Shown here: positions 17,248 through 27,600 of the stretch, in pieces | Numbering within the stretch: position 1 is the first letter of the stretch | Layout of the letters: the number at the start of each line of letters is the position of its first letter | NCBI GenBank assembly: GCA_031424115.1 | Contig: JANPGW010000306.1 | Location: forward strand, 1 to 64,000 | Source of the DNA: JAAFJT01 sp031424115 | GTDB lineage: Bacteria; Bacteroidota; Bacteroidia; Chitinophagales; Saprospiraceae | Length of the DNA stretch: 64,000 bases | Reading direction: 5' to 3' | The notes under the pieces: model-generated | Databases searched by the model: none | What the model was told of the DNA's origin: nothing | The model's input: only the letters and a program-made list of their open reading frames with translations | Program-made: the position numbers and the translations under genes

Positions 17248-18309
17248 TTAAGCCCTACCTAAATCTCGCAATAACTTCCAATGCGACACTACAGCGGTTG
17301 CCACGCGTGGAAATTCGTTGTACGAAACCCCATATTCCCTACAGGTATCTTTGACTATCCGACTGATTTTAGGATAATGGATATGGCTCACTGATGGAAA
17401 GAGATGATGCTCGATTTGAAAGTTCAAGCCACCACAGAACCAAGTCACAAAGGGATTGCGCGTAGCAAAATTTGCGGTGGTTTGGATTTGATGAATAGCC
17501 CACTCATTTTCAATTTTACCTTCATCATTGGGTATCGGAAATTCAGTTTCTTCCACCACATGGGCTAATTGAAAAACCATAGTTAAAATAAATCCGGTGA
17601 CTAATGTAAAGGTGATAAATCCGACTGCTGCCGTTGAAAACCCTAACTGCCATATTGGAATAATCAGGAAAATAATTGTACTTCCTATTTTACCCCCCCA
17701 AAAACCGATGTGGTCTTTTGCTTTCATTTTGGGAATATCAAAAGTACCTATCTTGCCGGTAAAGTATTTTTTGTAATCAAAAAAGAACATCCAGAAAATG
17801 TACAATAGTGAATATAAAAAGAAACAATAAACTGACTGAAACCGATGCCACCACCGATGTTGCTGTGTAGGGCACATGCGGAAAAAAGGGCGAATTTCTA
17901 TATCGTCGTCAAAACCATGAACGTTTGTGAAACCATGGTGCATGACATTATGTTTCAATTTCCACATAAAATCGTTGGCGCCTAAAAGGCTGAGGGTATA
18001 ACCGGCGACCACATTTAATTTTTTGGATTGTGAAAAACTACCATGACAACCATCATGCATCACATTAAAACCATGTGCCGCTGTTACGAAACCACCTAAA
18101 ACACATAAAGAAAGGGCAATTGCCGTTGGAGGTGTAAAAAAAACCAAAACGACATATAGTATAATCAATGCTGCCGTTATAAAGGAAGCTTTAGAGTATA
18201 ATCGCCAATTTCCGGTTGGTAATTGACGGGTATCTTCAAAATATTGATTCACCCGACTTTTTAAATCATTATAAAAAAGAGGAGAAGCAGAAAAACGAGG
18301 TACTTGCAT
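17248..18309 (-). CDS. Membrane fatty acid desaturase
   Basis: 353 residues. The three histidine boxes are complete: HDGCH (85-89), HNVMHH (120-125) and QIEHH (about 306-310, within NFQIEHHLFPSVSHIHYP). The QxxHH form and spacing fit the delta-5/delta-6-like acyl-lipid or acyl-CoA desaturase group; no cytochrome b5 domain is fused. Four or so membrane helices lie between boxes. Role: introduction of a double bond in membrane fatty acids. Mono-cistronic. Confidence 0.9.
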   Translation of the reverse strand: MQVPRFSASPLFYNDLKSRVNQYFEDTRQLPTGNWRLYSKASFITAALIILYVVLVFFTPPTAIALSLCVLGGFVTAAHGFNVMHDGCHGSFSQSKKLNVVAGYTLSLLGANDFMWKLKHNVMHHGFTNVHGFDDDIEIRPFFRMCPTQQHRWWHRFQSVYCFFLYSLLYIFWMFFFDYKKYFTGKIGTFDIPKMKAKDHIGFWGGKIGSTIIFLIIPIWQLGFSTAAVGFITFTLVTGFILTMVFQLAHVVEETEFPIPNDEGKIENEWAIHQIQTTANFATRNPFVTWFCGGLNFQIEHHLFPSVSHIHYPKISRIVKDTCREYGVSYNEFPRVATAVVSHWKLLRDLGRA

Positions 18310-18610
18310 GAAAAAAAATTGAATTGATGAGCCTGAAAAAGCTTAATTAATAATAAAATTTTCTACAATTGGTAAAGATATAAAATACATTTCTGAAATT
18401 ACGTATTTGTCATCATTAATATATTGAGGCGGTCAAGAATTGAGAGCATTGTAATTATCTACTGTATCAACAACTATATCGTTCAATTAGTTTGGTTTGG
18501 ATAGAAATGGCATCTTAGAGACATTTTTTCAATACAAATAATAGAACTTTTCATCTTTAATAAAGGTTAAACAATAATTCAGGAATTTGAGACACCAAAC
18601 TCGCACTAAC
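18310..18610. other. Divergent intergenic region, about 300 bases
   Basis: AT-rich region between the desaturase and the next secreted-protein gene. It should hold both promoters; I see only a weak TATCTTTA-type element on the minus strand near 18370. No repeat or RNA gene recognised. Confidence 0.5.
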
Positions 18611-19639
18611 ATGAAAAAGTTTTTATATATAACAGTTTTATTATTTTTTTCTCTCATATCAATGGGTCAGAATAACTCGAGCAATGACTATGAGAATTGG
18701 ATAGTTGACCTTTCACAAGCTCAAAGTTCATTTGAAGGGATAAAAATAGACAAGATAGAACTTAATGATCGGTTCACTATTGTACACATGAGTTTTCAGA
18801 ATAATTTTTTTGGCGATCAGCATATAGAAGCCTGTAATACTTTTCACATTCGATCCAATGGTAAAAAAGTAGCTCGATTTATAAAAGCTGAAAACATACC
18901 GACTCGATATGTTGAGAAAACCGGTTTTTCGTGTGCCGATGAAACCTACGCTATGCGTATCAAAAGAGGTCAATTCGTTCGTTTTAGGATTTTTTTCACC
19001 CGCATTCCTCAATATCTGAATAGAATAGATGTGATAGAATACAACGGACGAGCAAATTGCGAATTCGATGTGTGGAATCTGAATATCAGCAAAAAAGAAC
19101 CCTTACCGCAGCCAACAGTAGCCGCTATTACGGCAAAGCCAAAACCCACTATAAAAAAACCGGTTGATAAAAAAACTAATACAACTAAACAAAAAAAGCA
19201 AGACAATACCCCCACTATTGCCTCAAAATCCGCTAATATTCCCCCGTCTACTAATTCCCCAAAAGCCGATGATACAAACACTGTAGTAGTCCCTACTGCG
19301 CCGGAGAAACGAGAAATAAAAGTGGTGAAAGAATACATCATGAATAGAAAAACGTTGCAAATCGAAATTTGGGACAATGATCAGGAAGACGGTGACATGG
19401 TTTCTATTATGCTCAACAATCGTTGGATACTGAGGGGGGTAAAAGTAACCAAAACTAAAAAGAAATTGGAAATCCCGTTAGCCGAAGGCAATAATACTTT
19501 AATCCTGCATGCCGATAACCTTGGCACCGCACCGCCAAATACCGCTGCAGTAAGCTTTTGGGACAGTGAAGGACTACAAACCATCATTTTGAATAGTGAT
19601 ATGGATAACAGTCAAGCAATAAGGTTTATTAAAAGATAA
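18611..19639 (+). CDS. Secreted protein of unknown function with Pro/Lys/Thr-rich linker
   Basis: About 342 residues starting at the ATG at 18611, which places a signal peptide (ending MGQ) at the N-terminus; the frame opens 8 codons earlier. Layout: an N-terminal beta-rich domain (to about 160), a low-complexity Lys/Pro/Thr/Ser linker (about 165-235), and a C-terminal beta-sandwich starting LQIEIWDNDQEDGDMVSI, a module seen at the end of several Bacteroidota secreted proteins. Motif copy at 19428 encodes ILRGV in this domain. Confidence 0.7.
   Translation: MKKFLYITVLLFFSLISMGQNNSSNDYENWIVDLSQAQSSFEGIKIDKIELNDRFTIVHMSFQNNFFGDQHIEACNTFHIRSNGKKVARFIKAENIPTRYVEKTGFSCADETYAMRIKRGQFVRFRIFFTRIPQYLNRIDVIEYNGRANCEFDVWNLNISKKEPLPQPTVAAITAKPKPTIKKPVDKKTNTTKQKKQDNTPTIASKSANIPPSTNSPKADDTNTVVVPTAPEKREIKVVKEYIMNRKTLQIEIWDNDQEDGDMVSIMLNNRWILRGVKVTKTKKKLEIPLAEGNNTLILHADNLGTAPPNTAAVSFWDSEGLQTIILNSDMDNSQAIRFIKR
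19428..19439 (+). repeat. Polar G-motif copy 10 (6 G)
   Basis: TACTGAGGGGGG with A and T flanks; encodes ILRGV. Confidence 0.9.
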
Positions 19640-19676
19640 ATTTTACACTTTTTATTTACTTTTTGTAAAAAACCGT

Positions 19677-19684
19677 TACCTTTG
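19677..19684 (+). promoter_or_regulatory. -7 promoter element for rplY
   Basis: TACCTTTG matches TAnnTTTG, 65 bases before the rplY ATG. Confidence 0.55.
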
Positions 19685-19749
19685 CGTGCCTTTTCAGGGA
19701 AGGTGCTATTCAATCACAATTATCTCAATGAGATTTAAGTAAAAATACA

Positions 19750-20346
19750 ATGGAAGTAATAAAAATTGAAGGTATTAGCCGCGTTGGTTTAGGTAAAAAA
19801 GCTACCAAATCCGACCGCCATAGCGAGGCTATTCCTTGTGTTTTGTACGGTGGTAACGATAATGTACACTTCACCACAACATGGAGCGAAGTACGCCACC
19901 TGATTTACACACCGGATTTCAAAACAGCAGAATTAACAATTGATGGTAATTCATTCAATGCAATTTTGAAAGATGTCCAATTCCACCCGGCAACTGAGAA
20001 AATCATGCACGTGGATTTTCTTACCCTTACACCCGGTCGTCCCGTAAAAGTTAATATCCCTTTGCGTTTGAAAGGCACATCTCCAGGGGTTAAAGCCGGT
20101 GGAAAATTGATTCAAAGCGTCCGCAAAATCAAAGTAAAATGTTTACCGGAAGCTATGGTTGACCAAATGTTATTGGATATTTCTAACCTTGAACTGGGTC
20201 AAACAGCTCGTGTTCGCGATATTATCGCACAAGAAGATCTTGAAATCATGATGTCGCCAAGTGTACCTGTGGTATTGATTGAAATCCCACGTGCATTGCG
20301 TTCTGCCGCAGCAGCTGAAACTAAAGCAGCGGGAAAGAAAAAATAA
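19750..20346 (+). CDS. rplY: Ribosomal protein L25 / general stress protein Ctc
   Basis: 198 residues. N-terminal L25 5S-rRNA-binding domain (about 1-93; starts with EGISRVGLGKKATK and includes IPCVLYGG and KDVQFHPATEKIMHVDFLTL) plus the C-terminal TL5/Ctc beta domain (about 95-185). A basic Ala/Lys tail closes the protein, as in many Bacteroidota. Usually followed by pth, which is not present here. Confidence 0.95.
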   Translation: MEVIKIEGISRVGLGKKATKSDRHSEAIPCVLYGGNDNVHFTTTWSEVRHLIYTPDFKTAELTIDGNSFNAILKDVQFHPATEKIMHVDFLTLTPGRPVKVNIPLRLKGTSPGVKAGGKLIQSVRKIKVKCLPEAMVDQMLLDISNLELGQTARVRDIIAQEDLEIMMSPSVPVVLIEIPRALRSAAAAETKAAGKKK

Positions 20347-20379
20347 TGATTTTTTTTTTCAAAAATCAAATAAAAAGGA

Positions 20380-20387
20380 TATATTTG
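20380..20387 (+). promoter_or_regulatory. Candidate promoter -7 element just upstream of a terminator
   Basis: TATATTTG fits TAnnTTTG, but the next feature downstream is the hairpin at 20415-20450, so a transcript would be only about 60 bases unless it reads through to the gene at 20494. Confidence 0.35.
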
Positions 20388-20414
20388 CATTGCGTAAATA
20401 ACCCTTACCAAAAC

Positions 20415-20450
20415 AAAGAGGTGCGACGATTATCGTTGTACCTCTTTTTT
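20415..20450 (+). terminator. Terminator after rplY
   Basis: AAAGAGGTGCGACGAT / ATCGTTGTACCTCTTT stem (one G-T, one mismatch) with a T7 run. Confidence 0.85.
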
Positions 20451-20493
20451 TATCCGTAAAATTTTCCTTTTGTCATTCATAATCCACTAAGCC

Positions 20494-21333
20494 ATGTCAG
20501 ATATAAGAATCACAACAGTGCAAGCTGATTTAGTTTGGGAAAATAAAATTGAAAATTATAAAAAACTCGATGAGTTATTAACATCAATTCCTCCTACAAC
20601 CCATTCAGGTAACAATTACACGGATGTCATTATCTTGCCAGAGATGTTCGCTACCGGTTTTTCGATGAACCCCAAACCCCTTGCCGAAACATTATTTGGC
20701 GAAACATTTCAATGGATGGCAGAAAAAGCAAAGCAATTTGATGCGGCAGTTACCGGCAGTTTTATTTGTGTTGAAAACGGGCATTATTACAATCGACTCC
20801 TTTGGATGTTTCCGGATGGCAATTATTATAAATATGACAAACGCCACCTGTTTTCATTAGCCGGCGAACATCTGCACTATACTGAGGGGGGGTCAAGACA
20901 GACCATCGAATGGCGTGGATGGCGGATTTGTCCTTTAATCTGTTATGATTTACGCTTTCCGGTTTGGAGTCGGAATACATTGCAGCCTCCTTTCAAAAGT
21001 ACTGAAGAGTTTCAGAATAATAAAACCGGTTATTATGACATCCTTATATATGTAGCCAATTGGCCCGAGCGGCGCAATCACGCTTGGAAATCTTTACTCA
21101 TCGCCCGAGCCATCGAAAACCAAGCGTTTGTGGTGGGTGTCAATCGAGTGGGTAGCGATGGAAATAATATATATTACAGTGGTGACACCTCGGTGATTGA
21201 CTATTCGGGAGAGACATTATTTTCGCAGAAACATATTGAAGGGATACACACAACCATACTTTCAAGCACTAATTTGGAGGAATTCAGAAAAAAATTTGGC
21301 TTCCTCGCTGACCAAGACGTTTTTGCACTATAA
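20494..21333 (+). CDS. Nitrilase-family amidase (omega-amidase, Nit2/YafV-like)
   Basis: 279 residues. Catalytic triad of the carbon-nitrogen hydrolase family: Glu50 (IILPEMF), Lys116 (KYDKRHLF) and Cys150 (CPLICYDLRFP). The FSLAGEHLHYTEG segment after the Lys is characteristic of the YafV/Nit2 group, which deaminates alpha-ketoglutaramate or alpha-ketosuccinamate. Motif copy at 20880 encodes TEGG at residues 130-133. Mono-cistronic. Confidence 0.9.
   Translation: MSDIRITTVQADLVWENKIENYKKLDELLTSIPPTTHSGNNYTDVIILPEMFATGFSMNPKPLAETLFGETFQWMAEKAKQFDAAVTGSFICVENGHYYNRLLWMFPDGNYYKYDKRHLFSLAGEHLHYTEGGSRQTIEWRGWRICPLICYDLRFPVWSRNTLQPPFKSTEEFQNNKTGYYDILIYVANWPERRNHAWKSLLIARAIENQAFVVGVNRVGSDGNNIYYSGDTSVIDYSGETLFSQKHIEGIHTTILSSTNLEEFRKKFGFLADQDVFAL
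20880..20892 (+). repeat. Polar G-motif copy 11 (7 G)
   Basis: TACTGA plus G7 in total and T, in the amidase gene; encodes YTEGG. Confidence 0.9.
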
Positions 21334-21529
21334 TATACTATTTATAAAAATGTATGCTCAATAAATCAGTATAACTATCTGAAAATCAATTGTTTACAAA
21401 AATAAATAATCATATCTATTGCATAACATAAATAAGGTATCCCAATTATAAATTTGCAAATTGCGTATTTGAAAAAAGAAAAGATTGAAAAAAAAGAAAA
21501 GAAAAGTGAAAAATTAAAAAACTCTTTCA

Positions 21530-21537
21530 TACCTTTG
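21530..21537 (+). promoter_or_regulatory. -7 promoter element for the NlpC/P60 gene
   Basis: TACCTTTG (TAnnTTTG). It implies a 5' leader of about 110 bases that includes a small GGCG/CGCC hairpin near 21616-21632. The rest of the 320-base gap (21334-21654) is AT-rich with no other feature seen. Confidence 0.5.
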
Positions 21538-21654
21538 TACCGCAAGTTAAGTATTCGACAATCGGAGTAGGTATATTTTGTTTGCATTTATTTGTTAGGA
21601 CACAATTTTATTTTGGGCGGCTCTCCGACGCCTTTTAACTAAATCATCTTTATT

Positions 21655-22431
21655 ATGGAAGGACAGAGTAAAATCTCGTACCCTACGAAACGGCTATTTA
21701 TAATCTTCCTGACCTTACTCACACTTTTTTTTACAAACATTAACGCAACAAATTCTACCCCTCTACCCATACCACCAGTAACTGCTAATTTTAAAAATTT
21801 GACTTACAAAGCAGTTCCTATCTTTGCTAATACTTTAACTACTTTCAATAATCTCAAGACTGCACATTCAGCGGCTTCAAAAGCAATTGAGCCTATTGCT
21901 GCTGCGGAAACTTCTGCCATGGTGTTAATAGCAAAAGAAGAAGAGGTTCCACATGCCAAAAATGAAGTTGTAAATGCTGCATTGCTATCCAATTTCGTAA
22001 GTTCAACCGCAGTTATTTCTAATGTCTCTAAAGCAGAACGCAGAAAAGATGTGGCTTACTTTGCGGAATCACACACTGACTGGGGCTTCAAATACCGTTA
22101 TGGTGGTACTTCCATCGAAAAAGGTATTGATTGTTCAGGATTTACACGCTACGTTCTTGGCTATTTTGATATTAAAGCAGCAAGAACTGCCGAAGAGCAA
22201 TATGAAAACGGGACTAAAATTCCGCTCGAATTGGCAAAAGCAGGTGACTTAGTATTTTTTGGGTATAAAAGAAGTATCAGTCACGTAGCTGTTGTCGTTT
22301 CAAATGACAAAAACGGTCTTTTTGTCGTCCACAGCACAACTTCTCGCGGTATCATAAAAGAAAATGTTTTAGAATCGGATTATTGGAAATCCAAATTAAA
22401 AAATACTGCGGTTAATATTATAGGTGATTAA
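21655..22431 (+). CDS. NlpC/P60 family cell-wall peptidase
   Basis: 258 residues. Signal/anchor helix at about 13-31, an Ala-rich spacer (about 35-130), then a C40 peptidase domain with catalytic Cys160 (GIDCSGFTRYV) and His210 (SISHVAVVV), and a third polar residue expected in VVHSTT. Such enzymes cut peptide cross-links of peptidoglycan between D-Glu and diamino acid. Long 5' leader upstream; own terminator downstream. Confidence 0.9.
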   Translation: MEGQSKISYPTKRLFIIFLTLLTLFFTNINATNSTPLPIPPVTANFKNLTYKAVPIFANTLTTFNNLKTAHSAASKAIEPIAAAETSAMVLIAKEEEVPHAKNEVVNAALLSNFVSSTAVISNVSKAERRKDVAYFAESHTDWGFKYRYGGTSIEKGIDCSGFTRYVLGYFDIKAARTAEEQYENGTKIPLELAKAGDLVFFGYKRSISHVAVVVSNDKNGLFVVHSTTSRGIIKENVLESDYWKSKLKNTAVNIIGD

Positions 22432-22500
22432 TCGAAAACAAAACGACAATCTAACTTTTCAAGTTTAGCTTCTTCGGAAGTACTAAAAATAAATTTTACG

Positions 22501-22534
22501 AAAGCCTTGTACTCACCTGAGTGCAAGGCTTTTC
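22501..22534 (+). terminator. Terminator after the NlpC/P60 gene
   Basis: AAAGCCTTGTACTC / GAGTGCAAGGCTTT stem, 4-base loop, T-rich tail. Confidence 0.85.
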
Positions 22535-22815
22535 TTATTGTATTTACTTTTCAAATTTAACCTCAATGCCGCTAATGCTTACCAAAAATGGGTAGTCCTT
22601 ACCACAATATATTTATCAAATTTCCACAATTTGTGCATTTTGTTTCTCAAAATAATATTTTTTTTCTTATATATTCCTTTGGTAATGTTTTTTTATGAAA
22701 TTAAGTATGCCTACCAACTTTGCAAAAATGTATGCAATAGAAATCTAACAGTTTTGATAAAGAATGGTGGTAGTAAAATGCAAATATTAAGTAACATTAT
22801 AAATTATCAAAAATC
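22535..22815 (+). other. Intergenic region before the beta-barrel gene
   Basis: About 280 AT-rich bases. A CAACTTTG near 22715 is one base off the -7 consensus. No convincing gene. Confidence 0.4.
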
Positions 22816-23481
22816 ATGAAAAAGACTTTTTTAGCAGTACTATTCCTAATGAGCTTGGTGTCAATTTCAACGGCCCAGATTATACGAGCAGGTGTCAATT
22901 TGGCAAGTATGTCAGCTTCCGCCACTGAAGAGAATTATCAGGATTATAAAAAACAATCCATATTAGGCTACCAATTAGGCGTGGCATTTCCTATTAACAT
23001 TACTAACAGTGTGGCTATCCAACCTGAGATAATGTGGATTCAAAAAGGAGGTAAATCCGATTATACTTTCAACAACAGCAATAAAACGATTGTTAATCGC
23101 ACTTACAATTATGTGGAAGTTCCCGTTTCTTTAAAATTGTCTCTCGGTAACACAACCGGCGATGGTGTGGGCTTTTACATTTTAGGTGGACCCTATGTTG
23201 GCTTGGCGCTTAATGGAAAAACAAAAAGAGAGACAACAATAGCCGGTGTTACCTCTACATCAGAGTCAACTGTTGACTATTCTAATGATTCAAATACCGA
23301 GAAAAGAGTTGATTGGGGTGCTAATCTGGGTGTCGGTGTGAGTATAGGCAGAATTTATGTTGATGCCCGTTACAATTTAGGTATTAATAATCTATTGGAT
23401 AGTGATGCTTCAAACACAAATGATAACAGTCCTTATCAACGCAATAGAGGTCTTGGTCTAACATTAGGATTAAAATTCTAA
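22816..23481 (+). CDS. Outer-membrane beta-barrel protein (porin-family, PorT/OMP_b-brl type)
   Basis: 221 residues with a signal peptide (about 1-20, ending STA) and alternating amphipathic strands: GVNLASMSAS, YQLGVAFPI, VAIQPEIMWIQKGG, YVEVPVSLKLSL, and a final strand GLGLTLGLKF ending in Phe, as expected for barrel insertion. An eight-strand barrel is likely. Specific function unknown. Confidence 0.85.
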   Translation: MKKTFLAVLFLMSLVSISTAQIIRAGVNLASMSASATEENYQDYKKQSILGYQLGVAFPINITNSVAIQPEIMWIQKGGKSDYTFNNSNKTIVNRTYNYVEVPVSLKLSLGNTTGDGVGFYILGGPYVGLALNGKTKRETTIAGVTSTSESTVDYSNDSNTEKRVDWGANLGVGVSIGRIYVDARYNLGINNLLDSDASNTNDNSPYQRNRGLGLTLGLKF

Positions 23482-23610
23482 GTCCTTTTACGATATTATT
23501 GAGCCCCTCAAATGAATTCAAGGTTGACCCAACCTACACAAAAACTATTTTTTATATTTTGACAAATCACAAATTATAATTACATCTTTTTTTAACAAAA
23601 AATTTTAGCA

Positions 23611-24546
23611 ATGTTTAACAAAAAAAATGTTTTATTAGCTTGCTTTCTCATGAGCATTATGTCACTCACAACTTCTTGTGATAAAGACAATTCAACTTCT
23701 ACCGGTAGTGCACAAGTAGAGATTACAGATGGACCGATTGATGACGCTGAAGTAAAGAGTGTTTTTGTAACAGTAGCCGAAGTAAAAATTGACGGTAAAA
23801 CTTTTTCAGGATTTTCAGGAAAGAAAACAATTGATGTGAAGGCGCTTAATCAAGGAAATACCCAAGTATTAGGTATTGGTAGTCTCGACGCCGGTAGTTA
23901 TCAGAATCTATCAATAGTTCTTGATTATTCGAAAGATGCATCCGGTAATGCACCCGGGTGTTATGTTGAAACAGTTAATGGTGGTAAACACGCTTTATCA
24001 ACTCAAGCCAGTCAGGAAATCACATTAGCTAAAAACTTTGTGATAGAATCCGGTAAAACGACAAATTTGGTTCTTGATTTTGATTTGAGAAAAGCGGTAG
24101 CTTATCAAGATGGTAATGCCAATGATAAGTATGATTTTGTTACTGCCGCTGATTTGAAATCAGCCGTGCGTTTAGTGGTTAAAAATGAAACTGGGACAAT
24201 TAAAGGTAGTTGTAACAATTCTACCGTTGCCAGTGATAAGATTGTTGTATATGCTTATAAAAAAGGCACTTACACTAAATCAACTGAAACCCAAGCCAGC
24301 AATGGTGTCAACTTTAAAAATGCTGTAACAAGCGCAGTTGTCGACAACAGTGGTAATTTCAAACTCAGTTTTGTTGAAGCAGGTGATTATGAATTGCATT
24401 TTGCTTCTTACAAAGACACAAATAGCGACGGTAAACTTGATTTGCGTGGTATGTTGGTTTTGACTACGGTTACAAACCTCTTGGGTATCAATGTAGCTGC
24501 TAATGCTGAAGTTTCAGTTGTCGCTACTGTCTCCGGTTTACAGTAA
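23611..24546 (+). CDS. DUF4382 domain lipoprotein
   Basis: 311 residues; lipobox LTTSC (Cys23). Residues about 30-185 match the DUF4382 pattern (VEITDGPIDDAEVKSVFVTVAEVKIDG, then IDVKAL, then VLDFDLRKAV). A C-terminal Ig-like carboxypeptidase-regulatory-type domain follows (about 195-311). Extracytoplasmic, function unknown. Mono-cistronic with a strong terminator. Confidence 0.85.
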   Translation: MFNKKNVLLACFLMSIMSLTTSCDKDNSTSTGSAQVEITDGPIDDAEVKSVFVTVAEVKIDGKTFSGFSGKKTIDVKALNQGNTQVLGIGSLDAGSYQNLSIVLDYSKDASGNAPGCYVETVNGGKHALSTQASQEITLAKNFVIESGKTTNLVLDFDLRKAVAYQDGNANDKYDFVTAADLKSAVRLVVKNETGTIKGSCNNSTVASDKIVVYAYKKGTYTKSTETQASNGVNFKNAVTSAVVDNSGNFKLSFVEAGDYELHFASYKDTNSDGKLDLRGMLVLTTVTNLLGINVAANAEVSVVATVSGLQ

Positions 24547-24609
24547 TATTTTGGAAAGTTTAGTTAATGATAATAAGAACGTTTTCAAAATTATTAGGTT
24601 TTAGCTGGT

Positions 24610-24682
24610 GAACTGTTTGAGAACCAACATATTGATTTTTTAACAAAAATTAATATGTTGGTTCTCAACAGTTCTTTTTTTT
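24610..24682. terminator. Strong bidirectional terminator
   Basis: A 22-23 base near-perfect stem beginning GAACTGTTTGAGAACC and closing GGTTCTCAACAGTTC, T8 run on the right, between convergent genes. Confidence 0.92.
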
Positions 24683-24694
24683 AAATGGTGCATA

Positions 24695-27600
24695 TCATTT
24701 ATTGAGTCTATACATCAATGATTTATCATTGTTCAAACCTATAATTAATTGAGTGACACCATTTTTTTGTGTTGTTATCATTGAGCGAACATCACCTCGA
24801 ATATTGAAACCGGACTTCGTTTGAGGTATATATTGAAATCCGCCTTTACCATCGCCCATTAACAATAACCCATGATTAGCGCGGTAACGACCGTATTTAA
24901 CCCTCGTTGAGATATTATTGCCTGCTGCTATTAAATCTTTATTCCCGTCTTTATTGGCATCTACAACAGCCCAGGCATAAATAGGAGCCATTTGAGCCTC
25001 TATACTGAGGGGGGTCATTTTAAAGCCGTCGCCTGTATTTTCGAAATAACAACTTTGAAATTGAGTGCATAAAAGACTTTGCATCCCCATTTTTTGCTCC
25101 GCAGAAAAAAGATCATCAAAAGTAGTTTTTGAATAGGCTGCATAAGTCGTGTATTTCTTTTTTAGAAAGGCAATCTGATCTAACAAATCATCCCGTGAAG
25201 CCACAAGGCTTTTTTCCGAACCGATGTAATAGGTCATTACCGGGTCAATTGAGCCATTTTTATCAAAATCATTATAATAGATTTCAACCGGGTGTGTTTG
25301 ACTGGCTCTAAGTTGTGAATTCAAGCCCAAATTGCCCGCAACAAAATCCATATCACCATCGCCGTCAAAATCTTGCACCAATAGACAATTCCACCAACCT
25401 GCCGAATAAGGTATTAACCAATTAGCATCATTGACTAATTTCCCTTTTTTATTGATAAAAACAGTTGCCGGCATCCACTCCCCTACTACTATTAAATCAA
25501 GCACTTTATCACCATTTACATCCGTCCAAACAGCATCTCTCACCATCCCAATAGCCGTTAAATTAGGCGCTATTTCAGTTATTTTATTTATAAAATTCCC
25601 TTTGCCATCATTTATCAACAGCATACTGAGGGGGGGGACGGGATATTTTGTAGGCATTACGTAACCACCCACAAATAAGTCCAAATCTCCATCACCATCA
25701 AAATCTCCTGCTCTAACACAACTGCCACTGTTTGTTTCTTGCGGCAATGCTTGTGTGCTTTTAGTAAAATTCCCTTTGCCATCATTCAGATACAAACGAT
25801 CTTGAAGCGCAGCATCATTCTGAGGGAATTCATAACCACCACTTGAAACATACAAATCCAAATCTTTATCACCATCCGCATCAAAAAATTCAGCGCCACC
25901 ATCCTCGCTTATTGCATCCAAATCCATTACAGGGTTGTTTTTTTGAGAAAAAGAACCATTCGCTTTTTGAATAAAAATGGATCCTGAAACACCTTTTGCA
26001 CCACCAAAAAATATATCCTCTAAACCATCACCATTGATATCCCCTTTACCTATACAAGGTCCGCTGCGCGATAAAAAGTGTGGCAACAAAGTTTGGGTTT
26101 TAAAGTCTTGAAATTCATTTTCTGTGTGCAGGAAATCAATACCGCCAACAAGTGTAAAAAAAGGTTTTATACTGAGGGGGTTAACTCCAAAATCTCGGGT
26201 GGATATTGAGGGTGAATTTTGAGTTGTTGAGGTGTCTTTTTTATCAATTATTAAGGTTTGATTAATTTGTACCTTATTAATAACTTGCGTTTTATCATCT
26301 GACCACACTACTTTGATGGAATCTATCGGGGTATTTTTACCCAATCCAAACAACAACGTATAATCCACTGACGATTCATAACCTCGAGAGGGCATAAGTT
26401 CTTGAAGTTGTTTTTGACCATTGCTGAAAACAGTCACTTTTGAACCCATTCCGAAAGTATTTTGAGCATCGCCAACAAGTTTGATTTTTATGTAATTGTT
26501 TTTGAGGAGGGTTTCGGCATTATTTCTAAAAACACCGGCCGTTTCATTGATTTTATTCACAATTAAATCCAAATCGCCATCATTATCTATATCGGAATAA
26601 GCCGCACCCGCCGAAAAACCGGAACTGTTGATACCCCATTCATTTGTTACTTTTGAAAAAGTAAGGTTGCCATTATTTTTAAACATATAATTTTCAGTCT
26701 TCGAACCGGGCATTTTTTTCAACAAATCCTTAATAATATCACTTCTTTTTTGTTGTTGCGACGCTTTTTCAGCCGAATATTTCAAAAAATCCATTTCGGT
26801 ATAATCTTTCACATATCCATTGGTCACAAACAAGTCTTTTTGTCCATCATTGTCGTAATCGGCGAAAAGAGCCGCCCAACTCCAATCAGTGTTGGAGACT
26901 CCGGCCATTTGCCCGATTTCACTAAATGTTCCATCGCCATTGTTCAAATGCAGCATATTACGTGAGTATTGGTAATAAAAACCATTTTGAAAAAGCATTT
27001 GAATTTTATCATAATTTTCTGCTCCGGAATGCATTTTCTGAGTACGGTTATCCTCAGGCAGCATATCGAGCGTTAACAGGTCAATTTTACCATCATTATT
27101 AATATCCGCAGCATCCGAACCCATAGAAAAGAGAGAAACTTGATCAAAAGCATTGCGTACTTGCTCTTTAAAAGTACCATTTTTCTGATTGACAAAAAGA
27201 TAATCTTCTTCGTTGAAATCATTGCTCACGTATATATCCGACCAACCGTCATTATTGGCATCAAAGACTACAATACCTAAACCAAAACTCAAAACATTAT
27301 TAACAATACCAGCTCCCTCCGTAACATCTGTAAATTTACCTCCATCATTCCGATATAATTTACTGCCATATAATGGATTTTTCTGTTGCTTCAAAGAAAA
27401 CATTTCGCGTTTAAAACCGGCAAATTCATTCGTGGAATGATTGAGTAAAAACATATCCAAATCTCCATCTTTATCCATATCAAAAAACGCCGAATGGATA
27501 GAATAGCCTTCATCAGCCAACCCATATTCAGCCGCTTTTTCCGTAAAAGTGAGGTCTTTATTGTTGATAAAAAGAAGATTCCGGCGTTTTGATGCATCGC

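Noticed and set aside
22538..22819. 93-codon frame before the beta-barrel gene
   Set aside because: Poor protein character and overlap with the real start at 22816; better explained as leader region.
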